A stretch of 64,000 bases of DNA from Aptenodytes patagonicus (taxonomy: Eukaryota > Chordata > Aves > Sphenisciformes > Spheniscidae): NCBI RefSeq assembly GCF_965638725.1, contig NC_134981.1, positions 39,894,849 to 39,958,848 of the forward strand. The letters run 5' to 3'. The notes beneath the pieces are model-generated. The model was not told the origin of the DNA. It saw only the letters and a list, made by a program, of their open reading frames with translations, and made no database searches. Made by a program: the position numbers and the translations under genes. Shown in pieces: positions 1 through 10,261 of this stretch; position 1 is the stretch's first letter; the number at the start of each line of letters is the position of its first letter.

Positions 1-659
1 CCTCTAGCTTGTAACGGAATTGAGCTTTTTGACTAAAAGTAGTGATATAAAGCAACGCTCACCCCTGGGTACGTACTTCTGGTGCAAAATGCAGTGTTGT
101 TCTGGAGCGCCGTCTGATGCCTATTGTCATGGTTTAGAGTAAGAGGGGTAGTACTTCTTCTAATACGGAGAAGAGGGCTCGGGGTTTTTGGCAGGTCAGG
201 GGCGAGGAAGGGCAAAGCTGGTTGAGAGGTGCTGGACGCTTCGCTTTTAGCTATAAAAGTCAAGTTCAGAGGCTTTGTAAACCCACGCAAAAGGCAGCCT
301 AAAGTTTATTCTCCACCAGAATTGCTTATGTTGCCTGAAGGTATAATGGGGGCTCTAACCCGGAGACAAACTTAGCTTCTGTGGCTGTTCCGTAGTCCGT
401 TACTGTCTAGCTTGAAAAAAATTGCATAGCTCTTTCTTTCCCTATAGTGTGCGTAATCGGTCTCTGTAGCTTTGCTTGGAAAAAGTCAGTTGCAGGCGGG
501 CAGACAGTAATCTGAAGCGCAATGGTTGAATTGCTAGGCATTGGCTAACTGGTTTCTCTGGGTGGTTCTCTGCTCTCGTTCCTTCCCTTCCTGCCCTCTC
601 CCCTCTTTGTGTGTGGCTTTTTATTTTATTTATTTATGGCTTTGTACTTCCTTCTCCAG

Positions 660-824
660 CTTCTTGGGCGTTTAATGATTGTTGGCAAGAAGCGTGCTGC
701 TCACCTGGGCCTGACCAATGGATTCCGGACGGTTGTGGATGAAGGGCCCGAGGGTGGGCAGTCTGTCTGTCACGTACGTCTGCCCGTTCTGGGTGGCCGT
801 CAGTTGGGCTGGCCGCCTGGCTAA
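660..824 (+). CDS. HINTW: HINTW exon 3 of the leftmost gene copy (exons 1-2 lie outside the window)
   Basis: Exon 3 follows a pyrimidine-rich tract ending in TTCTCCAG and encodes 54 residues and a TAA stop. It reads from [11 protein letters not shown] to the C-terminal GRQLGWPPG, the last third of the HINT1 fold. HINT1 is a dimeric purine nucleoside phosphoramidase. Its HIT motif HVHLHV is HVRLPV here, so the second histidine (the HINT1 nucleophile) is Arg and the third is Pro, and classical HINT catalysis is not expected. Loss of the histidine triad is a known property of the avian W-linked paralogue. Exon 3 is identical in the next unit (8345-8509). Confidence 0.93.
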   Translation, partial: LLGRLMIVGKKRAAHLGLTNGFRTVVDEGPEGGQSVCHVRLPVLGGRQLGWPPG

Positions 825-946
825 GATTTTTGCACCACAAGAGTTGCTGCACGTGTACAAATCGCCACTGAATGGATTTCGTCTGTTGCCCGTCAGTCTA
901 GCCACTGTTGATGTCTAATTTTTTGTGACGCGTGTCTGTGGAAGGT

Positions 947-979
947 AATAAAAGCTCTGAGCAGCAGTTGCACAATAAA
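947..979 (+). terminator. Two AATAAA polyadenylation signals of the leftmost HINTW copy
   Basis: AATAAA occurs at 947-952 and again at 974-979, 123 and 150 bp after the HINTW stop codon. This is the expected spacing for a short 3' UTR. Confidence 0.75.
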
Positions 980-1394
980 GACTTAGCATGGGGATATCAT
1001 CTCTGTCTCGCGCGTCTTACTGAGGGAAATAGTTCTGCAAGTTAAAATGGTGTCTCCCCGGAGTGTAAGTACGTGGAATGTTTCAGTCTGTTAACAGTGT
1101 TCTGTAGATAGCTAGTGATTTGCCCAGTCATTTGAAGCGTGACGCTGGAACCGCTCAGCAGTCCCCTGCGTCTTGTAGGAAGCAAACTTTTTGGAAGTGG
1201 TACGCAAATGTACATAAAGCCAGTGTAGGCTGCTGCTAAAACTTTAGAAAATACCGTATGTGACGCTACAGGCATGCCATGCAAGGGTGGTTTCGGCACA
1301 GTGCAACGTGTTGGAAGCATCCAACTCCCGTTGGAGCACTTCATCGATGGCTGTGTGATAAGGCCCCGTTGAGATCCCTTTTCTGGTGAGGAGG

Positions 1395-1699
1395 GGTATG
1401 GTAGGAGAAAACAATCGGTCTGAAGGGCAGCTGTGGTGCTTCCATAGCACAGTGGAATATCTCTTTTGTCACTTGGGGTCAGCTGTCCTGGCTCTGTCCC
1501 CTCCCAACCTCTTGCCCACCCCCAGCTTACTGGACTTTGGGGGTGGGGTGGTTGGAGAGACAGCCTCCATGCTGTGGGAGCACTGCTCAGCAGTAGCCAA
1601 AACACTGGTGTGTTATCAGCACCCTTCTAGCTACAACTACAAAGCACAGCACTATGAGGGCTGCTATGGGGGAAGTTAACTCCATCCCAGCCAGACCCA
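1395..1699 (-). mobile_element. ERV LTR fragment, reverse orientation (TGTACTGGGTCTGG family)
   Basis: Read on the - strand, the fragment begins with TGGGTCTGGCTGGGATGGAG and runs through the same U3 blocks as the + strand LTRs at 35829 and 63769. The 3' half of the LTR is missing. The flanking stretches 980-1394 and 1700-2030 hold no recognisable gene or repeat. Confidence 0.7.
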
Positions 1700-2030
1700 A
1701 ACCAAAACTACATCACAGGGAGACGGCAAACTTCATCCTTCTTTAACAGCTATTAAAAAAGGGAGATGGGCATGGGAAAGCAGGGCGATCCTTCGTTGCC
1801 CTTGAACAGGGTGTTGCTGAGGCATCTGAGATGCCCACTGGGAGGCGTCTTCATCTCTTCTGTATCCCCAAGCGATCAGGTGAAGTTTGGTGACACGGGC
1901 GCGCAAGAGGAAGGTGAGCCTGAGTCCAACCTCGAGCTGACTGACACAAGTAGCTCACGAGACGAAGGAGACCGGACGCTTGTCTGTGCTCGGGGTAGAA
2001 GGAAGAACCCTCCCCCGTCTCCTGAGGTGT

Positions 2031-2576
2031 TGTCCTGGTTTTGGCAGGGATAGAGTTAATTTCCTTTCTTGTAGCTGGTACAGTGTTTTGGATTTAGGAT
2101 GAGAACAAAGTTGATGACGCACCGATGTTTTAGTTGTTGCTAGGTAATGCTTACACTAGCCAAGGACTTTTTAGGTTTCCATGCTCTACTGACTGAGAAG
2201 GCTGGAGGTGCACAAGAAGCTGGGAGGGGGCACAGCCAAACTGGCCAAAGGGACATTCCATACCATGTGACGTCATGCGCAGTACATAAACTGGGGAAAG
2301 CTGGCCGGGGGGGCCGCTGCTCGGGGACTGGCTGGGCATCGGTCGGCGGGTGGTGAGCAATTGTACTGTGCATCACTTGTTTTGTGTATTATTATTATTA
2401 TCGTATTATTATTATTATCATCATCATTTTATTTCAATTATTAAACTGTTTTTATCTCAACCCACGACTTTTTCTCACTTGTGCTCTTCCAATTCTCTCC
2501 CCCATCCCACCGGGTGGGGGGGAGTGAGCGAGCGGCTGCGTGGTGCTTAGTTGCCGACTGAGATTAAACCACGACA
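2031..2576 (+). mobile_element. ERVL-type solo LTR in the HINTW spacer
   Basis: This is a 546-bp LTR bounded by TGTCCTGG and CCACGACA and collinear with the LTRs of the provirus at 46502-53134. It contains an A/T-rich ATT/ATC tract and a RATAAACTGGGG block near the likely transcription start. The flanks show no matching 5-bp duplication (GGTGT versus GTCCT), so one side was rearranged after insertion. CR1 sequence starts directly after it. The LTR is in the same orientation as HINTW and about 2.4 kb upstream of exon 1. Confidence 0.85.
2268..2275 (+). promoter_or_regulatory. Consensus cAMP-response element in the spacer LTR
   Basis: The palindrome TGACGTCA is followed by TGCGCA, an NRF1-like half site, 24 bp upstream of the LTR's AAACTGGGG block. 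Most sister LTRs here have decayed versions such as TGATGTCA at 62073. The full palindrome is kept here, in the second unit (9953-9960) and at 57283-57290. Activity is inferred only. Confidence 0.45.
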
Positions 2577-4240
2577 GTCCTCCCTGCGTAACAGACAGGA
2601 TGCTGTGGGGTTGGAGTCTGAGGAGCCCGTGAGTAACGGACAGGATCCAGGACAAGCCAACCATGCAAAGCTGACCCAACTACCCACCCGCATTAGAACC
2701 AGTGCCACCAGGAAAGCACGTAAGGTATTAGTAATTGGAGATTCCCTACCGAGAGGCACCGAAGCACCCCTTTGCCGTCCAGACGATTTCTCTAGAGAAG
2801 TCTGCTGCCTGCCAGGAGCTCGCATTCGTGGCGTCACCGAGAGGCTGCCGAGCGCGGTGAACCCTACAGCTTATCATCCGCTCCTGCTATTCCGTGTAGG
2901 GTCTGACGAGGCAACTTGGAACCCTCCAAGGAGACTATATGTCCCTCGGAGCAATGTTAAAAGGATCAGGAGCACAGGTGGTGGTCTCCTCTATCCTCCC
3001 AGTCAGGGGAAGGGGTCCAGGAAGGAGGAGACGAATTGAACGGGTGAATGCCTGGCTGCGTAGCTGGTGCCGTACGCGAGGTTTTGGCTTCTATGATCAT
3101 GGCTCTACCTTTGAGAAGCCGGGTCTGTTGGGGAGCTGATGGGATTCACCTGACCAAGCGGGGCAAGAGGGTCTTTGCCAACAAGCTGGCCAGACTTACA
3201 AGGAGGGCTTTAAACTAGACTCAGCGGGGGAAGGGGATGGAGTTTTGAGCAACAGAGAAGAGCCAGGGGCTGCTGATGCGTTTAGGGACCAACAGGGGAA
3301 CACCTGAGAAATGCCGCAAAGGAATTGGGGCTTGATCCTCCAAAAAGGCGACGCGGTCGAGAGCCCAACTGAAGTGCCTCTATACCAATGCACGCAGCAC
3401 GGGTAACAAACAGGAGGAGTTGGAAGCCACTGTGCAGAAGGAGCAGAAGGGAGCTGGCAGCTCTTTAAGGACGTTTTTCTTAGCGCGCAAGAGCTCTCGA
3501 TTCCCACGCGTAAGAAATCAGGCAAGGAAGGCAGGAGACCGGCATGGCTGAGTAAGGACCCTCTGGTCGAGCTGAAGCGCAAGAAGGAAACGCATAGGCA
3601 GTGGAAGCAGGGACACGCATCCTGGGAAGAATATAGGGATGCTGCCCAGGTGTGTAGGGATGGGATCAGGAAAGCTAAGGCACAGCTGGAGCTGAATTTG
3701 GCAAGGGCTGTGAAGAATCATAAGAAGGGCTTCTACAGGTGCGTTGGCCAGAAAAGGAAGACTAAAGAAAACGTACGCCACCCCCACCCCCCTCCGATAA
3801 GTAAGGCAGGAGATCTAGTGACGACCGACACGGAGAAGGCTGAGGTACTCAACGATTGTTTTTCCTCCGTTTTCACTGGCAATCGCTGTTCCCACGTCCA
3901 TGATCTGGATGATGGGTAGACAGACTGTACCCTCAGCGAGTTTGCTGATGATACAAAACTGGGAGGAGTGGCTGATACACCAGAGGGTTGTGCTGCCATC
4001 CAGAGGGACCTGGACAGGCTGGAGAAATGGGAGGCTCGCGCGGTTCAACAAGGGGAAGTGCAAAGTCCTGCGCCTGGGGAGGAACAACCCCATGCACCAG
4101 TATATGCTGGGGGCCGACCGGCTGGAAAGCAGCTTTGCAGAAAAGGATGTGGGGGGCTCCCGGTGGACACCAAGTTGAACATGAGCCGACAACGTGCCCT
4201 TGCCGCAAAGGCGGCTAAGGATAGCCTTAGCCCGATATAG
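2577..4240 (+). mobile_element. Decayed CR1 LINE with ORF1 esterase and ORF2 remnants
   Basis: From 2577 to about 3220 this is the C-terminal half of CR1 ORF1. It has a GDS nucleophile motif (VLVIGDSLPRG) and, after a frameshift near 3137, a DGIH motif. These are block I and block V of the SGNH esterase that CR1 ORF1 carries. From about 3400 to 3910 come fragments of the ORF2 endonuclease-RT linker. From about 3911 to 4240 comes the end of the RT, with FADDTKLGG. Internal deletions, stops and frameshifts rule out function. The CR1 3' tail is absent. The following stretch, 4241-4690, is promoter-proximal sequence without a gene. Confidence 0.85.
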
Positions 4241-4689
4241 AGGAAAGCAGGGTTTCTATATGTGACAATAGAGTTGTGTGGACCAATCAAATTGCTCACT
4301 ACCCCCGGGGGGGCAGGGCACCGCAGACCACCCTTGGGCAGCTTTGGGGGCGCTGCCTGTTTTTCTAAAAGCCTCCTACCCAGCTTAGCGCAAATCCTAT
4401 CTTGATCTGCCCTCCAGCCCTCGAGCCACCGGTGCTGAACACGCGCTTTGTACTTTCTTTTCTCCCAGGAGGCGTGCAGCTTGGAAACGTCTGCAATTGA
4501 AGTGGGGCTTTCAGGGAACAATTTAGAGCAACTTCTGTTGGTTCTGCGAAACGTTCTGAAAAGTTAAGGCCTGCCCTGCCCTGCCCTGGCCAAAGCAGTC
4601 ATTTGACTGGAGGGAGCAGCACCAAAAAGCCACAAGCACGTTTGGGGTGGACTTGATGCGGTAATAAATAACAATAAACAGTACTTCTA

Positions 4690-5560
4690 GCCACAACAGC
4701 CTCTTCCGAGACCTCGTTGCCCGCCCACGGGGTCGCAGCACTGCACGGCACGAGCCCCTCCGCGGACGCGCCCGACGTCTTCTCCCTCCACCCCCCAGGT
4801 CGGATCCCTCCGCGCCCCGAGGGCACGCAAACTCCCTGAGCCCCGGTAAGCACCGGGTCGACGAGGGCGGACCCGCCAAGGGGGCGGGGACAAGCGAAAG
4901 CGACAGACGAGACAGCCGATCGAGGCGCGGGATCGGCCGGCGGCGATCTGGCGGCCCAATGGGCGCCGCGGAGGGCCTGGCCGAGTGGAGGAAGCGCGGG
5001 GGCGACAACGGGCGTTGTCGTGGCTGACGAGATTATTGGGGCGCGGGCCGCCCGGCCCGGTGGCGCCGCTACTGTCTTCGGAAAGCTCATCGGCAAGGCG
5101 CTTCCCCGCCAGCGTCATCTACGAGGACGAGGAGGTAGCCGCGGCTTTGCTCTGTGCGCGGTTCCTTTTCCCTTCCCCCCCTCCCCCCGCGCTCGCAGGC
5201 ACCCTGAGCCGAGGACCCGTTGCGCGGTGCCCGGGAGCGCGGCAGGGCGGCAGGGCGGGTGGAGGGACGGAGGACGGACGGGGCCTCTCTGGGTTGTGGC
5301 GCTCTCTACTGCACCATCCCTAAAGCATCGCGCTTCTTCGGTGCCCTCCCCCTCCCCGCGGCTGCCGCGGCGCGTACTGGGTTGCTGGTGCTGTCCGGCT
5401 CGCCTCGGTTCCCAGCCCCGCCGTGTCGCGTGCGCGCGTGCGTAGAGGAGGGCCTCTGACGGTAACGCGCTCGGTGGCAGCCGCAGACGTTTGCCGCGTG
5501 ATATCCCTTTGGCGCTGCAAGTCGTGCAAAGTTTGCTGCCGAGGGATGGGAGCGGTCCTA
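4690..5560 (+). promoter_or_regulatory. CpG-island promoter of HINTW
   Basis: This very GC- and CpG-rich block surrounds HINTW exon 1, while the neighbouring DNA is AT-rich or repeat-derived. It contains a GC box (GGGGCGGGG, 4881-4889) and a CCAAT box (4956-4960) about 60 bp before the exon 1 reading frame. There is no TATA box, which fits the housekeeping-type promoter that HINTW inherited from HINT1. The transcription start cannot be fixed from sequence alone. Confidence 0.7.
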
Positions 5561-8509
5561 CCTCGTGTAGGATGATAGTCTTGAAACCTTAGATTAAGCA
5601 CACGCAGTCAATCTCCTCGGGGATTCCAGAGGGGGGGTGGGGTGGGGTGGGTGTGTAAACAGTGAACGTCTGAGTAGTGACCGTAATGAGTTAGTTCTGC
5701 ATAGGAGAAATGCAGGTCTTGACGTGCCGCCTAATAGCATTATCGAGATTTCGCAGCTCTGCTGTGCTAGGCTTTGGTTCTGAGCCCCCAAACTGGATTA
5801 TTAAAGCAAAGAGTTACAGCTTTCCTTATTTTTCTTAAAAAGAAAAAAAAAAAATCTAGAAACCGGTCATCCTGCAGGCTGCAAAAGCTTCCCAGACCTT
5901 GTTTCTGTGGTGAAGCGGGACCGTGATAACGGCGTGCTTGCAAGGTTCACGGACGCTGGTGCACCACAACGTGCTAGGAACTAGAGTGAGCTGCTTGGAC
6001 TGTGGGGAAAAAATGCAGCCGTTACCTACACGGTGTTAACTTTAAGTTAGTATCCCGTATAATTTTTTTATTAAAATGCTGAAGATTAACAGTTAGGGAT
6101 GTCTTCTGCTTTTGAAGGTAGGGTTTACGTGCGGTATAGAAGACAGACTCGTACTCCGCACTTGCAGGCTTCCTGCGATTATGCTTTTGTTCAATACTTG
6201 AGCTCCCTGTACCGTGGAAAATGAATGGCCGCTGATCTTGCACTTTGCTCAGTTCTTTGCTGATTCAGTTAAGCCATCTGTCTCCTGCCTCTGTGTGGAC
6301 CACATCGAACAGAAAAACTGCTTAGGAAATGATCAACCCAAACTAAAACATACTGGCGGCCGCTAATCTGAAGTACTGGCCTGTGGAGGAGTGGCTGGTA
6401 CAGCAGGGGCACGATCTAGTATCCCTGAGCAACCGATGTTTTTAACAGTAGCAGGGATATGCTGACAAAAACGGCTGGTGACCTTGACCATCCTTCCCTG
6501 AGCAGAAGAAGGAGCCTCACTACGTGATGAACAACAACAGCGGAACAACACCCAGGATAAGGAGGAGGCACAGATCGGCGAGACCAGCCGGCAGCTACCA
6601 ATGAGAAGGGCTAACTAATTGGCTAGGCCTAGGAGGGTGGTTAAAGGGAATATTTCAGAGCCTAATATTAATACTAATAATAGTGATTATAGGATTATTG
6701 TTGTTTAGTTGTGCTTTGTCTTGTATTAAACGATTAATAACACGTATATCTAGTGACGCTTGGCTAGCCCAAAATAAAAACGGGGGAATTGTGGGAGACT
6801 GGCTGGCTGAGCAGAGGCATGTCAACATAGAATTGATAAGTCAGCAGGATCTCAAGAAGTGGCGAAAACAGCTGGTGTGAGAACTAATAAAGTGCAAGGA
6901 CACACTGACCTTGTTTACTCCGGCATAAAGCCGACAAGAAAGTTGTGGTTAGCAAAAGGGAACGGCAGCTGGAGGAAACAGGGTGTTGGGAGAAACAAGA
7001 TGTGTATGTAAATGTTGGGAGAAACAAGATGTGTATGTAAAGGCTGGCATTTAGGCTACTAACCAATAAGGAGCTTGGCTTTTGTAATATGTATGAGCTA
7101 ATTAAGGAACCTATAAAGTGTAATGATGGTATTCTAATAAACGAAGTCTGCTGATCCCTCACATTGAGTGACTGCTCCTTCCCTCTGCTTTGGCAAATGG
7201 CACGACACTGGCCCGTCTCCTTGCCCCCATCATCTTGCATGCTGAATCCCGCTTCTGGAGGGGGCTCTGTAAACATGTTGTATTTTGTGCATAGAAAGTA
7301 AGAAAAAATCAACGTTTCGGCTTGTGTTTGGGGTATCTGGTAATCTGCTTCTGTACGAGTTCAGTGGGGCATGTTGATCTGCTTAAGCTATTGCCTTTCT
7401 CTGAAGCCAATTGCGTTTTAACTGTTTACTCTTCCTCCAGTGCCTTGCGTTCCGTGATCTTTCACCCCAAGCGCCGACGCTTTTCCTAGTCGTGCCTAAG
7501 GAGCCAATTGTCAGGTTATCTGAAGCAGAAGATTCTGGTGAATCTGTAAGTACCGTGGAAGCTTTCTGTACGCTGAACTGTACCTGTAATTAGTTCCTAA
7601 TTTACGAGACTCTTTCCCATCCCCTCTTTTCCTCTTGATGGGGCACGGTAGGCTATTTTGGGTTTTCTGGCGCTATCATCTTTTGCCTCTAGCTTGTAAC
7701 GGAATTGAGCTTTTTGACTAAAAGTAGTGATATAAAGCAACGCTCACCCCTGGGTACGTACTTCTGGTGCAAAATGCAGTGTTGTTCTGGAGCGCCGTCT
7801 GATGCCTATTGTCATGGTTTAGAGTAAGAGGGGTAGTACTTCTTCTAATACGGAGAAGAGGGCTCGGGGTTTTTGGCAGGTCAGGGGCGAGGAAGGGCAA
7901 AGCTGGTTGAGAGGTGCTGGACGCTTCGCTTTTAGCTATAAAAGTCAAGTTCAGAGGCTTTGTAAACCCACGCAAAAGGCAGCCTAAAGTTTATTCTCCA
8001 CCAGAATTGCTTATGTTGCCTGAAGGTATAATGGGGGCTCTAACCCGGAGACAAACTTAGCTTCTGTGGCTGTTCCGTAGTCCGTTACTGTCTAGCTTGA
8101 AAAAAATTGCATAGCTCTTTCTTTCCCTATAGTGTGCGTAATCGGTCTCTGTAGCTTTGCTTGGAAAAAGTCAGTTGCAGGCGGGCAGACAGTAATCTGA
8201 AGCGCAATGGTTGAATTGCTAGGCATTGGCTAACTGGTTTCTCTGGGTGGTTCTCTGCTCTCGTTCCTTCCCTTCCTGCCCTCTCCCCTCTTTGTGTGTG
8301 GCTTTTTATTTTATTTATTTATGGCTTTGTACTTCCTTCTCCAGCTTCTTGGGCGTTTAATGATTGTTGGCAAGAAGCGTGCTGCTCACCTGGGCCTGAC
8401 CAATGGATTCCGGACGGTTGTGGATGAAGGGCCCGAGGGTGGGCAGTCTGTCTGTCACGTACGTCTGCCCGTTCTGGGTGGCCGTCAGTTGGGCTGGCCG
8501 CCTGGCTAA
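5020..8509 (+). CDS. HINTW: HINTW, W-linked HIT-family gene, three exons, complete copy with exon 1 lesions
   Basis: Exon 1 is 5020-5134, exon 2 is 7441-7545 and exon 3 is 8345-8509. Junctions are GAG|GTAGCC, CCTCCAG|TGC, TCT|GTAAGT and CTCCAG|CTT, all phase 0. The pieces align end to end with HINT1: [14 protein letters not shown] at the start, [12 protein letters not shown] in exon 2, and MIVGKK to WPPG in exon 3, about 127 codons against 126. The HIT triad reads H-V-R-L-P, so phosphoramidase activity should be lost. HINTW is thought to act through pairing with Z-linked HINT1. Two oddities stand out: the expected ATG is GTG, and a run of four C at 5104-5107 makes exon 1 115 nt instead of a multiple of three. 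In the initiating frame translation stops six codons into exon 2. The copy may be a pseudogene, use another start, or carry a base-calling error. Confidence 0.85.
5631..5651 (+). other. G-quadruplex-type tract in HINTW intron 1
   Basis: Four G-runs of 7, 4, 4 and 3 are separated by single T residues on the coding strand, about 500 bp inside intron 1. The pattern meets the usual G4 rule with minimal loops. Confidence 0.6.
6600..7207 (+). mobile_element. ERV remnant in HINTW intron 1: env transmembrane tail, polypurine tract and 3' LTR
   Basis: From about 6610 an open frame encodes a long hydrophobic anchor followed by a cysteine pair (FSCALSC) and a short basic tail. This looks like the C-terminus of a class-I (gamma-type) retroviral Env. 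The frame runs through the polypurine tract AAAAACGGGGGAAT (6776-6789) into the LTR, which starts TGTGGGAGAC at 6790 and ends near 7207. The LTR has TATAAA (7112-7117) and AATAAA (7136-7141). No other viral gene remains. Intron sequence at 5652-6599 shows nothing recognisable. Confidence 0.65.
6984..7041 (+). repeat. Perfect 29-bp tandem duplication in the U3 of the intronic LTR
   Basis: The 29-bp unit beginning TGTTGGGAGAAACAAG occurs at 6984-7012 and again at 7013-7041 without a mismatch. It resembles the enhancer duplications common in retroviral U3 regions. The same pair is at 14669-14726. Confidence 0.85.
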
Positions 8510-8631
8510 GATTTTTGCACCACAAGAGTTGCTGCACGTGTACAAATCGCCACTGAATGGATTTCGTCTGTTGCCCGTCAGTCTAGCCACTGTTGATGTC
8601 TAATTTTTTGTGACGCGTGTCTGTGGAAGGT

Positions 8632-8664
8632 AATAAAAGCTCTGAGCAGCAGTTGCACAATAAA
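8632..8664 (+). terminator. Polyadenylation signals of the complete HINTW copy
   Basis: AATAAA occurs at 8632-8637 and 8659-8664 after the stop codon at 8507-8509, exactly as in the leftmost copy. Confidence 0.75.
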
Positions 8665-9079
8665 GACTTAGCATGGGGATATCATCTCTGTCTCGCGCGT
8701 CTTACTGAGGGAAATAGTTCTGCAAGTTAAAATGGTGTCTCCCCGGAGTGTAAGTACGTGGAATGTTTCAGTCTGTTAACAGTGTTCTGTAGATAGCTAG
8801 TGATTTGCCCAGTCATTTGAAGCGTGACGCTGGAACCGCTCAGCAGTCCCCTGCGTCTTGTAGGAAGCAAACTTTTTGGAAGTGGTACGCAAATGTACAT
8901 AAAGCCAGTGTAGGCTGCTGCTAAAACTTTAGAAAATACCGTATGTGACGCTACAGGCATGCCATGCAAGGGTGGTTTCGGCACAGTGCAACGTGTTGGA
9001 AGCATCCAACTCCCGTTGGAGCACTTCATCGATGGCTGTGTGATAAGGCCCCGTTGAGATCCCTTTTCTGGTGAGGAGG

Positions 9080-9384
9080 GGTATGGTAGGAGAAAACAAT
9101 CGGTCTGAAGGGCAGCTGTGGTGCTTCCATAGCACAGTGGAATATCTCTTTTGTCACTTGGGGTCAGCTGTCCTGGCTCTGTCCCCTCCCAACCTCTTGC
9201 CCACCCCCAGCTTACTGGACTTTGGGGGTGGGGTGGTTGGAGAGACAGCCTCCATGCTGTGGGAGCACTGCTCAGCAGTAGCCAAAACACTGGTGTGTTA
9301 TCAGCACCCTTCTAGCTACAACTACAAAGCACAGCACTATGAGGGCTGCTATGGGGGAAGTTAACTCCATCCCAGCCAGACCCA
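9080..9384 (-). mobile_element. Second-unit copy of the reverse LTR fragment
   Basis: This is identical to 1395-1699 at an offset of 7,685. The neighbouring stretches 8665-9079 and 9385-9715 hold nothing else that I recognise. Confidence 0.7.
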
Positions 9385-9715
9385 AACCAAAACTACATCA
9401 CAGGGAGACGGCAAACTTCATCCTTCTTTAACAGCTATTAAAAAAGGGAGATGGGCATGGGAAAGCAGGGCGATCCTTCGTTGCCCTTGAACAGGGTGTT
9501 GCTGAGGCATCTGAGATGCCCACTGGGAGGCGTCTTCATCTCTTCTGTATCCCCAAGCGATCAGGTGAAGTTTGGTGACACGGGCGCGCAAGAGGAAGGT
9601 GAGCCTGAGTCCAACCTCGAGCTGACTGACACAAGTAGCTCACGAGACGAAGGAGACCGGACGCTTGTCTGTGCTCGGGGTAGAAGGAAGAACCCTCCCC
9701 CGTCTCCTGAGGTGT

Positions 9716-10261
9716 TGTCCTGGTTTTGGCAGGGATAGAGTTAATTTCCTTTCTTGTAGCTGGTACAGTGTTTTGGATTTAGGATGAGAACAAAGTTGAT
9801 GACGCACCGATGTTTTAGTTGTTGCTAGGTAATGCTTACACTAGCCAAGGACTTTTTAGGTTTCCATGCTCTACTGACTGAGAAGGCTGGAGGTGCACAA
9901 GAAGCTGGGAGGGGGCACAGCCAAACTGGCCAAAGGGACATTCCATACCATGTGACGTCATGCGCAGTACATAAACTGGGGAAAGCTGGCCGGGGGGGCC
10001 GCTGCTCGGGGACTGGCTGGGCATCGGTCGGCGGGTGGTGAGCAATTGTACTGTGCATCACTTGTTTTGTGTATTATTATTATTATCGTATTATTATTAT
10101 TATCATCATCATTTTATTTCAATTATTAAACTGTTTTTATCTCAACCCACGACTTTTTCTCACTTGTGCTCTTCCAATTCTCTCCCCCATCCCACCGGGT
10201 GGGGGGGAGTGAGCGAGCGGCTGCGTGGTGCTTAGTTGCCGACTGAGATTAAACCACGACA
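9716..10261 (+). mobile_element. Second-unit copy of the ERVL-type spacer LTR
   Basis: This is identical to 2031-2576, including the intact CRE palindrome at 9953-9960. Its presence in both units shows that the insertion predates amplification or was spread by conversion. Confidence 0.85.

Noticed and set aside
1042-1605. 187-codon reverse-strand frame repeated in each unit
   Set aside because: It covers HINTW 3' flank and an LTR fragment, shows no known domain, and is conserved only because the unit is.
4523-5118. Long overlapping reverse-strand frames of 140-165 codons in the CpG island
   Set aside because: They result from high GC content with few stop codons. They have no family motif, and the + strand of the same DNA is HINTW exon 1 and promoter.
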